Source: Spirochaetes bacterium RIFOXYC1_FULL_54_7 (GTDB taxonomy: Bacteria; Spirochaetota; Spirochaetia; Treponematales; UBA12059). Taken from it: a DNA stretch of 6,610 nt. The position numbers and the translations under genes are program-made. Position 1 is the stretch's first letter; every line of letters begins with the position of its first letter. The DNA is taken from assembly GCA_001830645.1 (NCBI GenBank), contig MIBM01000225.1:839-7448 (forward strand), given 5' to 3'. Below are positions 1 through 5,343 of the stretch, one piece after another. The notes under the pieces are model-generated. The model was not told the origin of the DNA and did no database searches. It was given only the letters and a program-made list of their open reading frames with translations.

Positions 1-1
1 A

Positions 2-781
2 ATGAAAGCCAATTTCTCCATCCTGCCCCTTACCGTAGGCATGTTTGCTATATTCACCGTGTTGCTGCTGTGGTACATGGCATCAACCTACACCAGTGCC
101 GCGATGTTTTTTCCAAACCCCATCGAGGTACTGACCTACTTTGTACATACTCTCACCCATAAGATCGGGAAATACAATCTTACTATGCACACCCTGTTCT
201 CCCTGAAGCGGGTTGCGGTAGGATTTGGTCTCTCATCTCTTTCCGGTATCATCCTCGGGGTGGCTATGGGTTATTCAAAAACCATAAATGCCATTGTCAG
301 ACCATTGTTCAATATCATCCGGCCCATCCCCGGTCTTGCCTGGATTCCGTTGGCCATCTTGTGGTTCGGGATAGGGGAGACCACCAAGTACTTCATCATC
401 TTCATGGGTGGATTTGCCAACATTGTACTCAATTCCTATGATGGTACCGTCAAGGTCAATCCAGTTCTGGAAGGGGCGGCCAGGCTCCTCGGGGCGAACG
501 ATGTTCAAGTGTTCTTCCACGTCATCCTGCCATCTGCCACCACTTATATTTTCGCAGGGCTGCAGGTATCACTCTCTACCAGCTGGATGGCCGTGTTGGC
601 TGCCGAGATGATCTCCTCCTATGAGGGTGCTGGCTGGATCATAAATATGGGCATGCAGACTGGTGACACCACCTTGATCCTGGTAGGTATGGTAGCCATT
701 GCGATAGTCGGATTCCTGCTCGCCAACATCATGAGAATTCTTGAAAGGGGCCTGTGTTCATGGACAATCAGGGGAAGATAA
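2..781 (+). CDS. ABC transporter permease, SsuC/TauC/NrtB type (BPD_transp_1)
   Basis: This is a 259-residue inner-membrane permease of the nitrate/sulfonate/taurine importer class. A hydrophobic helix lies at residues 8-29, followed by a periplasmic stretch with the family-like FFPNP at 36-40. Further membrane segments lie around 74-90, 110-122, 128-145, 183-205 and 224-242. The EAA cytoplasmic loop that docks onto the ATPase runs from E157 to P177 (EGAARLLGA ... ILP). RPIPGLAWIPLAILWFGIGE is the characteristic conserved stretch of this class. The ATG at position 2 gives about 40 residues before the PNP motif, close to the 42 of E. coli SsuC as I recall it. Only one base precedes it, so an upstream start cannot be excluded. 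The gene overlaps the next one by 22 bp, implying translational coupling. Substrate specificity is not readable here; the downstream sulfatase suggests an organosulfur compound. Confidence 0.9.
   Translation: MKANFSILPLTVGMFAIFTVLLLWYMASTYTSAAMFFPNPIEVLTYFVHTLTHKIGKYNLTMHTLFSLKRVAVGFGLSSLSGIILGVAMGYSKTINAIVRPLFNIIRPIPGLAWIPLAILWFGIGETTKYFIIFMGGFANIVLNSYDGTVKVNPVLEGAARLLGANDVQVFFHVILPSATTYIFAGLQVSLSTSWMAVLAAEMISSYEGAGWIINMGMQTGDTTLILVGMVAIAIVGFLLANIMRILERGLCSWTIRGR
746..750 (+). promoter_or_regulatory. Ribosome binding site that decides the start of the first ATPase
   Basis: AGGGG ends 9 bases before the ATG at 760 but only 3 bases before the in-frame GTG at 754. The spacing favours ATG 760 over the longer GTG start, which would add only two residues. 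Confidence 0.6.
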
Positions 782-1539
782 AAATACAGTGTGGGCATCT
801 CCACAAGACATTCCACGCCAAAAACCGCAAACAGGACGAGGTGAATGAAGTCATCCGCGATTTCAACCTGCAAGTGCGGGAGAATGAGTTCGTCGTGCTC
901 TTCGGCCCGGGCCAATGTGGAAAAACAACCATTTTGAATATCCTCGCCGGCTTGGAAGAGAAAAACAGTGGCACCGTGGTGGTGAACGACATCGAAGTCA
1001 CCGGTCCCAGGCAGGACCGGGGCATGGTATACCAGACCACTGCCCTGTTCCCATGGCTGAAGGTGATCGACAACGTCGCCTTCGGGCCCAAAATGCAAGG
1101 GATGAAGCACTCTGATTGGAAGAAGAAGGCGCAGTACTATATCGATCTTGTCGGCTTGACTGGCTTTGAGAAAACCTATCCGGTGAAACTCTCTGGAGGC
1201 ATGCAGCAACGAGTGGGTATAGCCCGGGCCTATTGTAACGATCCCGAAGTGATCTTCATGGACGAGCCCTTTGGACACCTCGATGCCCAGACCCGCTACC
1301 TGATGGAGGAAGAGATCGAGAAGATCTGCAACGGCGAGAAACGGACGGTGGTTTTCGTCACCAACAATATCGAGGAGGCCATCTACCTCGCGGACAGGAT
1401 TGTGCTGCTGACCAATACCCCGACCCATGTGGACAAAGAATATGTGGTTGATATTCCTCGACCCAGGGATTACACCAGCCCGGGATTCCTTGCCTTACGG
1501 GAAGAGATCACCGCACGGATCGACACCACCAATCTGTAG
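760..1539 (+). CDS. ABC transporter ATPase, SsuB/TauB/NrtD type, with Asn in the H-loop
   Basis: This is a cytoplasmic ATPase subunit that powers the adjacent permease. Residue numbers below count from the alternative GTG at 754; subtract 2 for the preferred ATG. Walker A GPGQCGKT is at 51-58, Q-loop Q94, signature LSGGMQQR at 146-153, Walker B VIFMDE at 166-171 with the catalytic Glu, and D-loop HLD at 175-177. The H-loop, normally Thr-His-Asp, reads TNN: Asn204 (codon AAC at 1363-1365) replaces the switch histidine. A CAC-to-AAC change would need only one base. Length matches the family, without the C-terminal regulatory domain seen in NrtC. The start lies inside the permease gene and the stop is 8 bases before the next ATPase. 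The intact signature combined with the altered H-loop suggests pairing with the next gene product (see findings). Confidence 0.92.
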   Translation: MDNQGKIKIQCGHLHKTFHAKNRKQDEVNEVIRDFNLQVRENEFVVLFGPGQCGKTTILNILAGLEEKNSGTVVVNDIEVTGPRQDRGMVYQTTALFPWLKVIDNVAFGPKMQGMKHSDWKKKAQYYIDLVGLTGFEKTYPVKLSGGMQQRVGIARAYCNDPEVIFMDEPFGHLDAQTRYLMEEEIEKICNGEKRTVVFVTNNIEEAIYLADRIVLLTNTPTHVDKEYVVDIPRPRDYTSPGFLALREEITARIDTTNL

Positions 1540-1547
1540 GAGCCTGT

Positions 1548-2294
1548 ATGGAAGACAAGAAAATCAAGGTTGAAGTCAGGAACCTCACAAAATCCTTTGG
1601 AAACCTGCTGGTGTTGGATAATGTTTCGTTTGAAGTTTTTGATGGCGAATTCCTCTGCATCGTCGGCCCAACGGGCTGTGGCAAAACCACATTTCTCAAT
1701 TCGTTGACAAAACTGTACGATATCGATTCGGGTAGCATCACCGTCGATGGTGAGGAAATCAACCCTAGAAAACACAATCTTGCCTATATCTTCCAGGAGT
1801 ATTCCACCATGGAGTGGCTGAAGGTCCAGGAAAATATCGAGTATGGTTTGAAGATCAAGAAATTTTCCCCCGAAGCTATCAAGCAACGGACCGATATCGT
1901 CATCCAGATGGTGGGCCTCGATAAGTACCGCAACTATTACCCCAGCCAGTTATCAGCAAGTATGCTGCAGCGGGTGGTGATCGCACGGGCCTTTGCCATC
2001 CAACCTGACTTGCTCCTCATGGACGAGCCCTATGGCCAGCTCGACCTGACATTGAAGTACAAGCTTGAGGATGAATTGATCAAGATGTGGGAGAGACAGC
2101 GGACCACCGTCCTGTTCATCACCCACAACATCGAGGAGGCCGTCTATCTTTCCGACCGGATCATCGTACTCACGAACAAACCGACGAAGATCAAGACTGA
2201 AATCATCAATAATCTGCCGCGACCCCGGAAAGTATCCGACCTGGAGTTTGTCAAACTGAGGAATCAGGTGACCGACTTGATCAAATGGTGGTAG
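1548..2294 (+). CDS. Second ABC transporter ATPase, SsuB/TauB type, with degenerate signature LSASM
   Basis: This 248-residue ATPase is a paralogue of the preceding one. Walker A GPTGCGKT is at 40-47, Q-loop Q83, Walker B LLLMDE at 155-160, D-loop QLD at 164-166 and the H-loop histidine H193 (ITHN); all are intact. The ABC signature reads LSASMLQR at 135-142, so both glycines of LSGGM are replaced, by Ala and Ser (codons 1950-1964). AGGAG at 1538-1542 lies 5 bases before the ATG and supports this start. Two non-identical ATPases in one transporter of this class have a precedent in NrtC/NrtD. A heterodimer with the preceding gene product is inferred. A duplicated, functionally separate ATPase is the alternative, but tight spacing and the complementary defects argue for partnership. 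Confidence 0.92.
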   Translation: MEDKKIKVEVRNLTKSFGNLLVLDNVSFEVFDGEFLCIVGPTGCGKTTFLNSLTKLYDIDSGSITVDGEEINPRKHNLAYIFQEYSTMEWLKVQENIEYGLKIKKFSPEAIKQRTDIVIQMVGLDKYRNYYPSQLSASMLQRVVIARAFAIQPDLLLMDEPYGQLDLTLKYKLEDELIKMWERQRTTVLFITHNIEEAVYLSDRIIVLTNKPTKIKTEIINNLPRPRKVSDLEFVKLRNQVTDLIKWW

Positions 2295-2329
2295 AAACCG
2301 TCGAGTGTGTGAACGAATTCTTTTTTTAC

Positions 2330-2335
2330 AGGAAA
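2330..2335 (+). promoter_or_regulatory. Ribosome binding site deciding the sulfatase start
   Basis: AGGAAA has its AGGA core ending 7 bases before ATG 2341 and 4 bases before ATG 2338. This favours 2341. The in-frame GTG at 2305 would add a stretch with no family counterpart ahead of the DKPNILFI beta strand that opens sulfatases. Confidence 0.55.
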
Positions 2336-2340
2336 CCATG

Positions 2341-3723
2341 ATGGATAAACCGAACATATTGTTTATTGTGACCGATGACCAGCGCTATGACACCATTCAT
2401 GCTTTGGGAAACGACGAGATCCTCACCCCCAATCTCGACCATCTGGTACAAAGTGGGACCTGTTTCAGCAATGCCTATATACCCTGTGGCCTGGTTGGTG
2501 CGGTATGCATGCCCTCGCGCGCGATGCTCAACACCGGCAGGGGCTTGTATGACCTTGAAGGCAATGGCGAAACGATCCCTGACAGACACGTGTTGCTGGG
2601 AGAGCACCTGCGCTCCAATGGATACCATGGCTTTGGCACCGGGAAATGGCATAATGGCCCTCCCGCCTATACCCGTAGTTTTGATGAAGGTGACAATGCG
2701 TTCTTTTCCGGCATGTGGGACCACTGGAATGTGCCAACTTGTCGGTATGACCCAACTGGTGAATATGACAATGTCATCAACTTCGTGACCGATTTCTATC
2801 GCAGCAAGGAGGTCATGAAAATCAACTGTGACAAGTTCAATCCTGGGGTGCATTCCTCCCGGTTGTTGACCGATACCACCATCCAGTTCCTTGAGAATCA
2901 TGACCAGAAGAGCCCGTTCTACTGCTATACCGCCTATCTTGCACCGCATGATCCACGGACCATGCCTCAGGAATTTCTGGATATGTATAAGGACAGAACA
3001 ATCACCCTTCCGGAAAATTTCATGACGGAATATCCAGTAGCCTATGCCGAGAAGTGTGTACGGGACGAGCTGCTCACCCCCTATCCACGGACTCCTGAGC
3101 GGATCCTCTCCGAACTGAAGGACTATTATGCGATGATTACCCATCTCGACTATGAGATTGGCAGGATTATCACCGTTCTGAAGGGAAAAGACCTCTACGA
3201 CAATACTTTGATCCTTCTCTGCGGCGATAACGGCTTGGGCGTGGGTAGCCATGCGTTCCTGGGCAAGCAAAATCATTTCGAGCACTCGATCAAGGTCCCC
3301 CTGATCTTCAAGGGGCCTGGATTGCCCAGGAACCATGTAGTCCAATCCAAGGTGTATCTGTATGATATATTCCCCACCCTCTGCGAATACCTTGGGCTTG
3401 GGACTCCGGATTCAGTCAACGGGAAGAGTTTCTTCAGGTGTTTCACCGAGCGCAAGGAACACAGGCATGCGATGTATTATTCCTATGGCTCCTCAATCAG
3501 ATCGGTGAGGGTAGGGGATTTCAAGCTGTCCGAGTATATCGCTGAGCAGGGGGAACACTCCAGCTTGCTCTTCAATGTCGTTGAGGATCCCATGGAGCTG
3601 GATAATCTATATTCTCCCACAGACAAGAAGTCTCTTGAAATGCGACAGGAATTGATGAGGATGCATGAGGAGGTCGGCGACACGGTACGACCCGAATCGA
3701 TCGCGTTCTGGAGCAGATTCTGA
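2341..3723 (+). CDS. Cysteine-type sulfatase (alkaline phosphatase superfamily), cytoplasmic
   Basis: This 460-residue S1-family sulfatase hydrolyses a sulfate ester to the alcohol and inorganic sulfate. The opening strand NILFIVTDDQ carries the metal ligands D12 and D13. The activation motif CMPSR at 56-60, followed by TGR at 65-67, is the site where Cys56 must be converted to formylglycine; the maturase is not in this window. GKWH (K102, H104), APHD (H203), GDNG (D296, N297) and GK (K309) match the remaining active-site signatures. The C-terminal domain (about 380-460) has the usual LFNVVEDPMELDNL stretch. No signal peptide is present, so the enzyme should act in the cytosol, as Pseudomonas AtsA does. 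It follows the ATPase genes by 46 bases on the same strand, so co-transcription is likely. The natural substrate is unknown; sugar, aryl and alkyl sulfates all remain possible. Confidence 0.93.
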   Translation: MDKPNILFIVTDDQRYDTIHALGNDEILTPNLDHLVQSGTCFSNAYIPCGLVGAVCMPSRAMLNTGRGLYDLEGNGETIPDRHVLLGEHLRSNGYHGFGTGKWHNGPPAYTRSFDEGDNAFFSGMWDHWNVPTCRYDPTGEYDNVINFVTDFYRSKEVMKINCDKFNPGVHSSRLLTDTTIQFLENHDQKSPFYCYTAYLAPHDPRTMPQEFLDMYKDRTITLPENFMTEYPVAYAEKCVRDELLTPYPRTPERILSELKDYYAMITHLDYEIGRIITVLKGKDLYDNTLILLCGDNGLGVGSHAFLGKQNHFEHSIKVPLIFKGPGLPRNHVVQSKVYLYDIFPTLCEYLGLGTPDSVNGKSFFRCFTERKEHRHAMYYSYGSSIRSVRVGDFKLSEYIAEQGEHSSLLFNVVEDPMELDNLYSPTDKKSLEMRQELMRMHEEVGDTVRPESIAFWSRF

Positions 3724-3803
3724 TTCTTGCAGTTGTCGTTTCCCATGTACCATCAGGTTCAGATCCGCTGTCTGGATCAGCAAATTGACGGAGAGCATTA
3801 ATG
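3724..3803 (+). other. Short intergenic stretch after the sulfatase
   Basis: No gene is seen. A weak 5-bp hairpin (GATCC 3762-3766 with GGATC 3774-3778) has no T-tract, so there is no convincing terminator for the operon here. Confidence 0.5.
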
Positions 3804-3857
3804 TTGTCTTCAGTCGCGCACGTACGAGCTGCGCTCGTTCAAGTAAATGGAAGTAGA
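3804..3857. repeat. Left fragment of the junction repeat unit, cut off by the IS
   Basis: Bases 3804-3819 match 5007-5022 at 15 of 16 positions. A second block around a perfect hairpin, ACGAGC-TGC-GCTCGT (3824-3838), matches the hairpin at 5070-5084, and both are followed by TCRAGTAARTGGAA. The two blocks are adjacent here but about 45 bases apart in the right copy, so this copy has lost, or the other gained, that segment. The match to the right copy fades just where the IS end begins. Confidence 0.7.
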
Positions 3858-3880
3858 TGTACTTTACCCGAAATTCTGGA
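3858..3880 (+). repeat. Left terminal inverted repeat of the IS
   Basis: Starts TGTACTTTACCCG. Its 23 bases match the reverse complement of 4860-4882 at 18 positions, including a run of ten (ACTTTACCCG) and a final CTGGA. Confidence 0.75.
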
Positions 3881-3921
3881 CAATCAGTCGCGCCTCACCA
3901 AAACTGGTAGGAGGAGCGGAT

Positions 3922-4260
3922 ATGGGAACAACACCGCGGACGTACACAGCGGAGTTCAAGTGCCAAGCCTTGGATCTACTGGCAAGTTCAGGGAAGACTG
4001 CTTCGGCAGTCGCCAAGGATCTGGGTTTCAATTCCAGCAACCTGACACGTTGGCGTAGGGAGGCGGCCGAGGAGGGATCCGGCCACAAGGCATTCACGGG
4101 TCATGGCATGCCCAGGGATGAAGAATTGGACAAGCTACGCAGGGAGAATGCAGACCTGCGCGTAACGAACGAGATACTAAAAAAGCCGTGGCCATCTTCT
4201 CCCGGAAGGAGAATCAGCAATGATCTACCGGTTCATCGACACCAACCGGCGGTCCCATAG
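3922..4260 (+). pseudogene. IS3-family OrfA (HTH_Tnp_1), frame lost near the end
   Basis: GGAGGAG at 3911-3917 precedes the ATG at 3922. Residues 7-47 form the helix-turn-helix that binds the IS ends (YTAEFK ... SNLTRWRRE). Residues 66-88 are the leucine-zipper-like coiled coil ending in the family motif EILKK. After K88 the frame reads an unrelated tail (PWPSSPG ... AVP) to the TAG at 4258-4260. Reading in the -1 frame from the A6G run instead gives the expected family ending AVAIFSRKENQQ, closing at TGA 4221-4223, which overlaps the orfB ATG. A single base, probably a G after AAAAAAG, therefore seems to be missing. The N-terminal DNA-binding part could still be made. Confidence 0.8.
4179..4185 (+). 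other. A6G slippery heptamer (former programmed frameshift site)
   Basis: AAAAAAG is read as A AAA AAG in the orfA frame, the correct register for the -1 frameshift that makes OrfAB in IS3 elements. In this copy a -1 slip returns to the ancestral orfA frame and hits the TGA at 4221. The orfB frame is one step further off, so fusion production is broken. Confidence 0.7.
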
Positions 4261-4867
4261 TCTTAATTGTCGCTGCAGAAAGAAGTTTGTGCGTACGACT
4301 AACTCACGACACAATGAGCCGGTAGCCGAGAATATGCTTGCCAGACAATTCCTGGTTCCAATACCCAATACGGTTTGGGTTTCCGATATCACATACCTGC
4401 CGACCAGTGAAGGATGGCTGTACCTGTGCATAATCCTTGACCTTCATGATCGCAAGATCGTTGGATGGTCCATGCGGAGTGACATGACCGTTTTGCTGGT
4501 CATCGATGCATTCACGGCAGCAGTACTGAGTCGCCGACCAAAGGGAAATCTGCTATTCCATTCCGACAGGAGCATACAGTATTGCAGCGCCGAGTTTCGG
4601 TCAGTTTCCGGGGGACTTGTTCCGGGGTTGGTACGAAGCATGAGCAGGAAGGGAAGTTGCTGGGACAACGCTTGTGCGGAGTCGTTTTTCAAGACCTTGA
4701 AACGGGAACTGGAGGGACTGTATGGTTCCCGCACAAAGAAAGATGTTCGTCTTCTGGTATTCGATTATCTGGAATGTTACTTTAACCGGATAAGGATGCA
4801 TATCCACTTGGGTTATCGTACCCAGGTAGAAATGACTCAACCCGAGGTGCAACTGACTCTCCAGTAA
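4220..4867 (+). pseudogene. IS3-family OrfB transposase (rve integrase core), internally deleted
   Basis: GGAAGGAG at 4204-4211 precedes the ATG at 4220, which overlaps the ancestral orfA stop (ATGA). Residues 1-12 (MIYRFIDTNRRS) look like a normal OrfB start. The sequence then jumps to FVRTTNSRHNEPVAENMLAR, so the HTH_21 region, about 80-90 residues in full-length relatives, is missing. The catalytic triad is present: D56 in WVSDITY, D116 in HSDRS and E154 in CAESFF, with K158/K161 nearby. D116 to E154 leaves 37 intervening residues instead of the typical 35, with an odd glycine-rich stretch at 128-137, perhaps from small compensating indels. The 215 residues compare with about 270-300 normally. 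The stop codon lies inside the right inverted repeat. Confidence 0.85.
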
Positions 4868-4882
4868 AACGGGTAAAGTCCA
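4860..4882 (-). repeat. Right terminal inverted repeat of the IS
   Basis: Its reverse complement starts TGGACTTTACCCG and pairs with the left end at 3858-3880 (18 of 23 positions). It overlaps the orfB stop at 4865-4867. Confidence 0.75.
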
Positions 4883-4898
4883 ATCCTTGGCGTCTATT

Positions 4899-4914
4899 CG
4901 CCGCATTCGCGGCG
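4899..4914. repeat. GC-rich hairpin beside the IS right end
   Basis: CGCCGC-ATTC-GCGGCG is a perfect 6-bp stem. It lies between the IS end and the first 91-bp block, in the place where the right-hand unit carries a different GC-rich stretch (5128-5167). Confidence 0.5.
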
Positions 4915-4924
4915 CGCTCACTCC

Positions 4925-4944
4925 GGTTCAATTCCCACTTGCCC
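4925..4944 (+). pseudogene. tRNA-Pro 3'-end fragment, + strand (copy 1)
   Basis: Twenty bases, GGTTCAATTCCCACTTGCCC, are identical to the T-loop, T-stem and acceptor 3' strand of the tRNA-Pro gene at 5241-5312. It is followed by A instead of the final acceptor G, and no 5' part of a tRNA precedes it. Confidence 0.8.
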
Positions 4945-4951
4945 ACTCAAA

Positions 4952-4990
4952 TAGAAAAAGCCATCCGGAAATACCGGATGGCTTTTTCTA
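4952..4990. terminator. Bidirectional intrinsic terminator hairpin (copy 1)
   Basis: A perfect 17-bp stem (4952-4968 with 4974-4990) with loop AAATA. An A-run on one arm and a T-run on the other give a T-rich 3' edge on both strands. On the + strand it could end transcription coming from the IS and operon side. Confidence 0.8.
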
Positions 4991-4991
4991 G

Positions 4992-5009
4992 TCGGGCAAG
5001 TGGGAATTG
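4992..5009 (-). pseudogene. tRNA-Pro 3'-end fragment, - strand (copy 1)
   Basis: Eighteen bases identical to the last 18 of tRNA-Pro (5241-5258), including the discriminator base. The body of a tRNA is absent on the 5' side, where unrelated hairpin-rich DNA begins at 5010. Confidence 0.85.
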
Positions 5010-5167
5010 TCTCCAGTCGCGCGCTTCCTGCGCGCTCTTTGCGACCCGCCTGCGTGCCTCTCGGCGCATACGAGCTTCGCTCGTTCGAGTAAGTGGAAAT
5101 GGATTAGAGTGCCCGCTGAAAGCGGGCTGTCGTCCATGCGCCTCGCCCTCACCTTCGTTCGGGACGG
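5010..5167. repeat. Hairpin-rich spacer between the two 91-bp blocks
   Basis: No plausible gene is seen. Three perfect 6-bp hairpins follow one another: GCGCGC-TTCCT-GCGCGC (5019-5035), ACGAGC-TTC-GCTCGT (5070-5084) and GCCCGC-TGAAA-GCGGGC (5111-5127). The first part and the middle hairpin with its flank are shared with 3804-3857, so this spacer belongs to the larger repeat unit (5007-5255, period 249 bp). Confidence 0.7.
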
Positions 5168-5173
5168 CACTCC

Positions 5174-5193
5174 GGTTCAATTCCCACTTGCCC
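5174..5193 (+). pseudogene. tRNA-Pro 3'-end fragment, + strand (copy 2)
   Basis: The same 20 bases as at 4925-4944, facing the genuine tRNA-Pro tail across the terminator. They form 20-base inverted arms with 5243-5262. Confidence 0.8.
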
Positions 5194-5200
5194 ACTCAAA

Positions 5201-5239
5201 TAGAAAAAGCCATCCGGAGATACCGGATGGCTTTTTCTA
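5201..5239. terminator. Bidirectional terminator hairpin downstream of tRNA-Pro
   Basis: A perfect 17-bp stem (5201-5217 with 5223-5239) with loop AGATA, beginning 2 bases after the tRNA-Pro 3' end on the - strand. The T-run on each strand fits termination in both directions. It should end the tRNA transcript. Confidence 0.88.
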
Positions 5240-5240
5240 G

Positions 5241-5312
5241 TCGGGCAAGTGGGAATTGAACCCACGACCTCTTGGTCCCGAACCAAGCGCGCTACCCCTG
5301 CGCTACTGCCCG
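5241..5312 (-). tRNA. tRNA-Pro(CGG)
   Basis: A 72-base cloverleaf decoding CCG. The acceptor CGGGCAG pairs with TTGCCCG (one G-T pair), with discriminator A and no encoded CCA. The D stem is GCGC/GCGC with loop AGGGGTA. The anticodon stem CTTGG/CCAAG holds loop TTCGGGA, giving anticodon CGG. The variable loop is 5 bases. The T stem GTGGG/CCCAC has loop TTCAATT. It is preceded on its strand by an intrinsic terminator only 3 bases away, and its 3' end is reused in the flanking repeats. Confidence 0.95.
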
Positions 5313-5315
5313 CAG

Positions 5316-5343
5316 AAAAAAAATCCCGCGCTCAGGCGGGATT
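5316..5343 (-). terminator. Intrinsic terminator between tRNA-Asp and tRNA-Pro
   Basis: On the - strand AATCCCGC pairs perfectly with GCGGGATT (5336-5343 with 5322-5329) around loop CTGAGC. Counting the last two paired bases, it is followed by eight T. It starts directly after the tRNA-Asp discriminator and ends 3 bases before tRNA-Pro. Confidence 0.85.

Larger units (their letters stand above)
3858..4882 (+). mobile_element. Degenerate IS3-family insertion sequence, about 1025 bp
   Basis: The boundaries are set by imperfect terminal inverted repeats and enclose overlapping orfA and orfB on the + strand. The layout is that of the IS3 family: an HTH-containing OrfA, an A6G slippery heptamer, and an OrfB with a DDE catalytic core. 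It is shorter than usual for the family (about 1.2-1.5 kb) because orfB has lost its N-terminal part. No matching target-site duplication is visible (flanks AGA and ATC), which suggests an old or rearranged insertion. It is almost certainly unable to move by itself. The subgroup was not determined. Confidence 0.85.
4919..5009. repeat. 91-bp direct repeat, copy 1 (tRNA tail / terminator / tRNA tail)
   Basis: Identical to 5168-5258 except at 4970 (A here, G at 5219). Internally it is nearly palindromic: a + strand copy of the tRNA-Pro 3' end (4925-4944), a 17-bp hairpin (4952-4990) and a - strand copy of the tRNA-Pro 3' end (4992-5009). After 5009 the sequence departs from the tRNA. Confidence 0.95.
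5168..5258. repeat. 91-bp direct repeat, copy 2, running into tRNA-Pro
   Basis: Differs from 4919-5009 at one base. Its last 18 bases are the 3' end of the intact tRNA-Pro gene, so this copy is probably the parental one. Confidence 0.95.

Noticed and set aside
619..1428. A 269-codon open frame on the - strand opposite the first ATPase
   Set aside because: Antisense shadow of an ATPase with complete motifs; no family resemblance of its own.
2305..2340. Earlier GTG start for the sulfatase adding 12 residues, possibly a signal peptide
   Set aside because: The added residues (MCERILFLQETM) lack a signal peptide pattern, and the ribosome binding site fits ATG 2341 better.
2326..3345. A 339-codon open frame on the - strand opposite the sulfatase
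   Set aside because: It lies wholly antisense to a gene with clear catalytic motifs, shows no recognisable domain, and is explained by codon bias of the sense frame.
3760..3780. Possible terminator after the sulfatase (GATCC/GGATC)
   Set aside because: Only a 5-bp stem and no T-run follows, so it does not qualify as an intrinsic terminator.
4919..5258. Possible CRISPR array from regularly spaced repeats
   Set aside because: Only two 91-bp repeats with a 158-bp structured spacer and tRNA-derived content; no Cas genes and no short repeat-spacer pattern.
4939..5259. A 106-codon + strand frame whose protein ends repeat each other (IEKAIR.YRMAFSSRASGN)
   Set aside because: The repetition is the 91-bp DNA repeat, and the frame runs through tRNA tails and terminator hairpins; not a protein gene.
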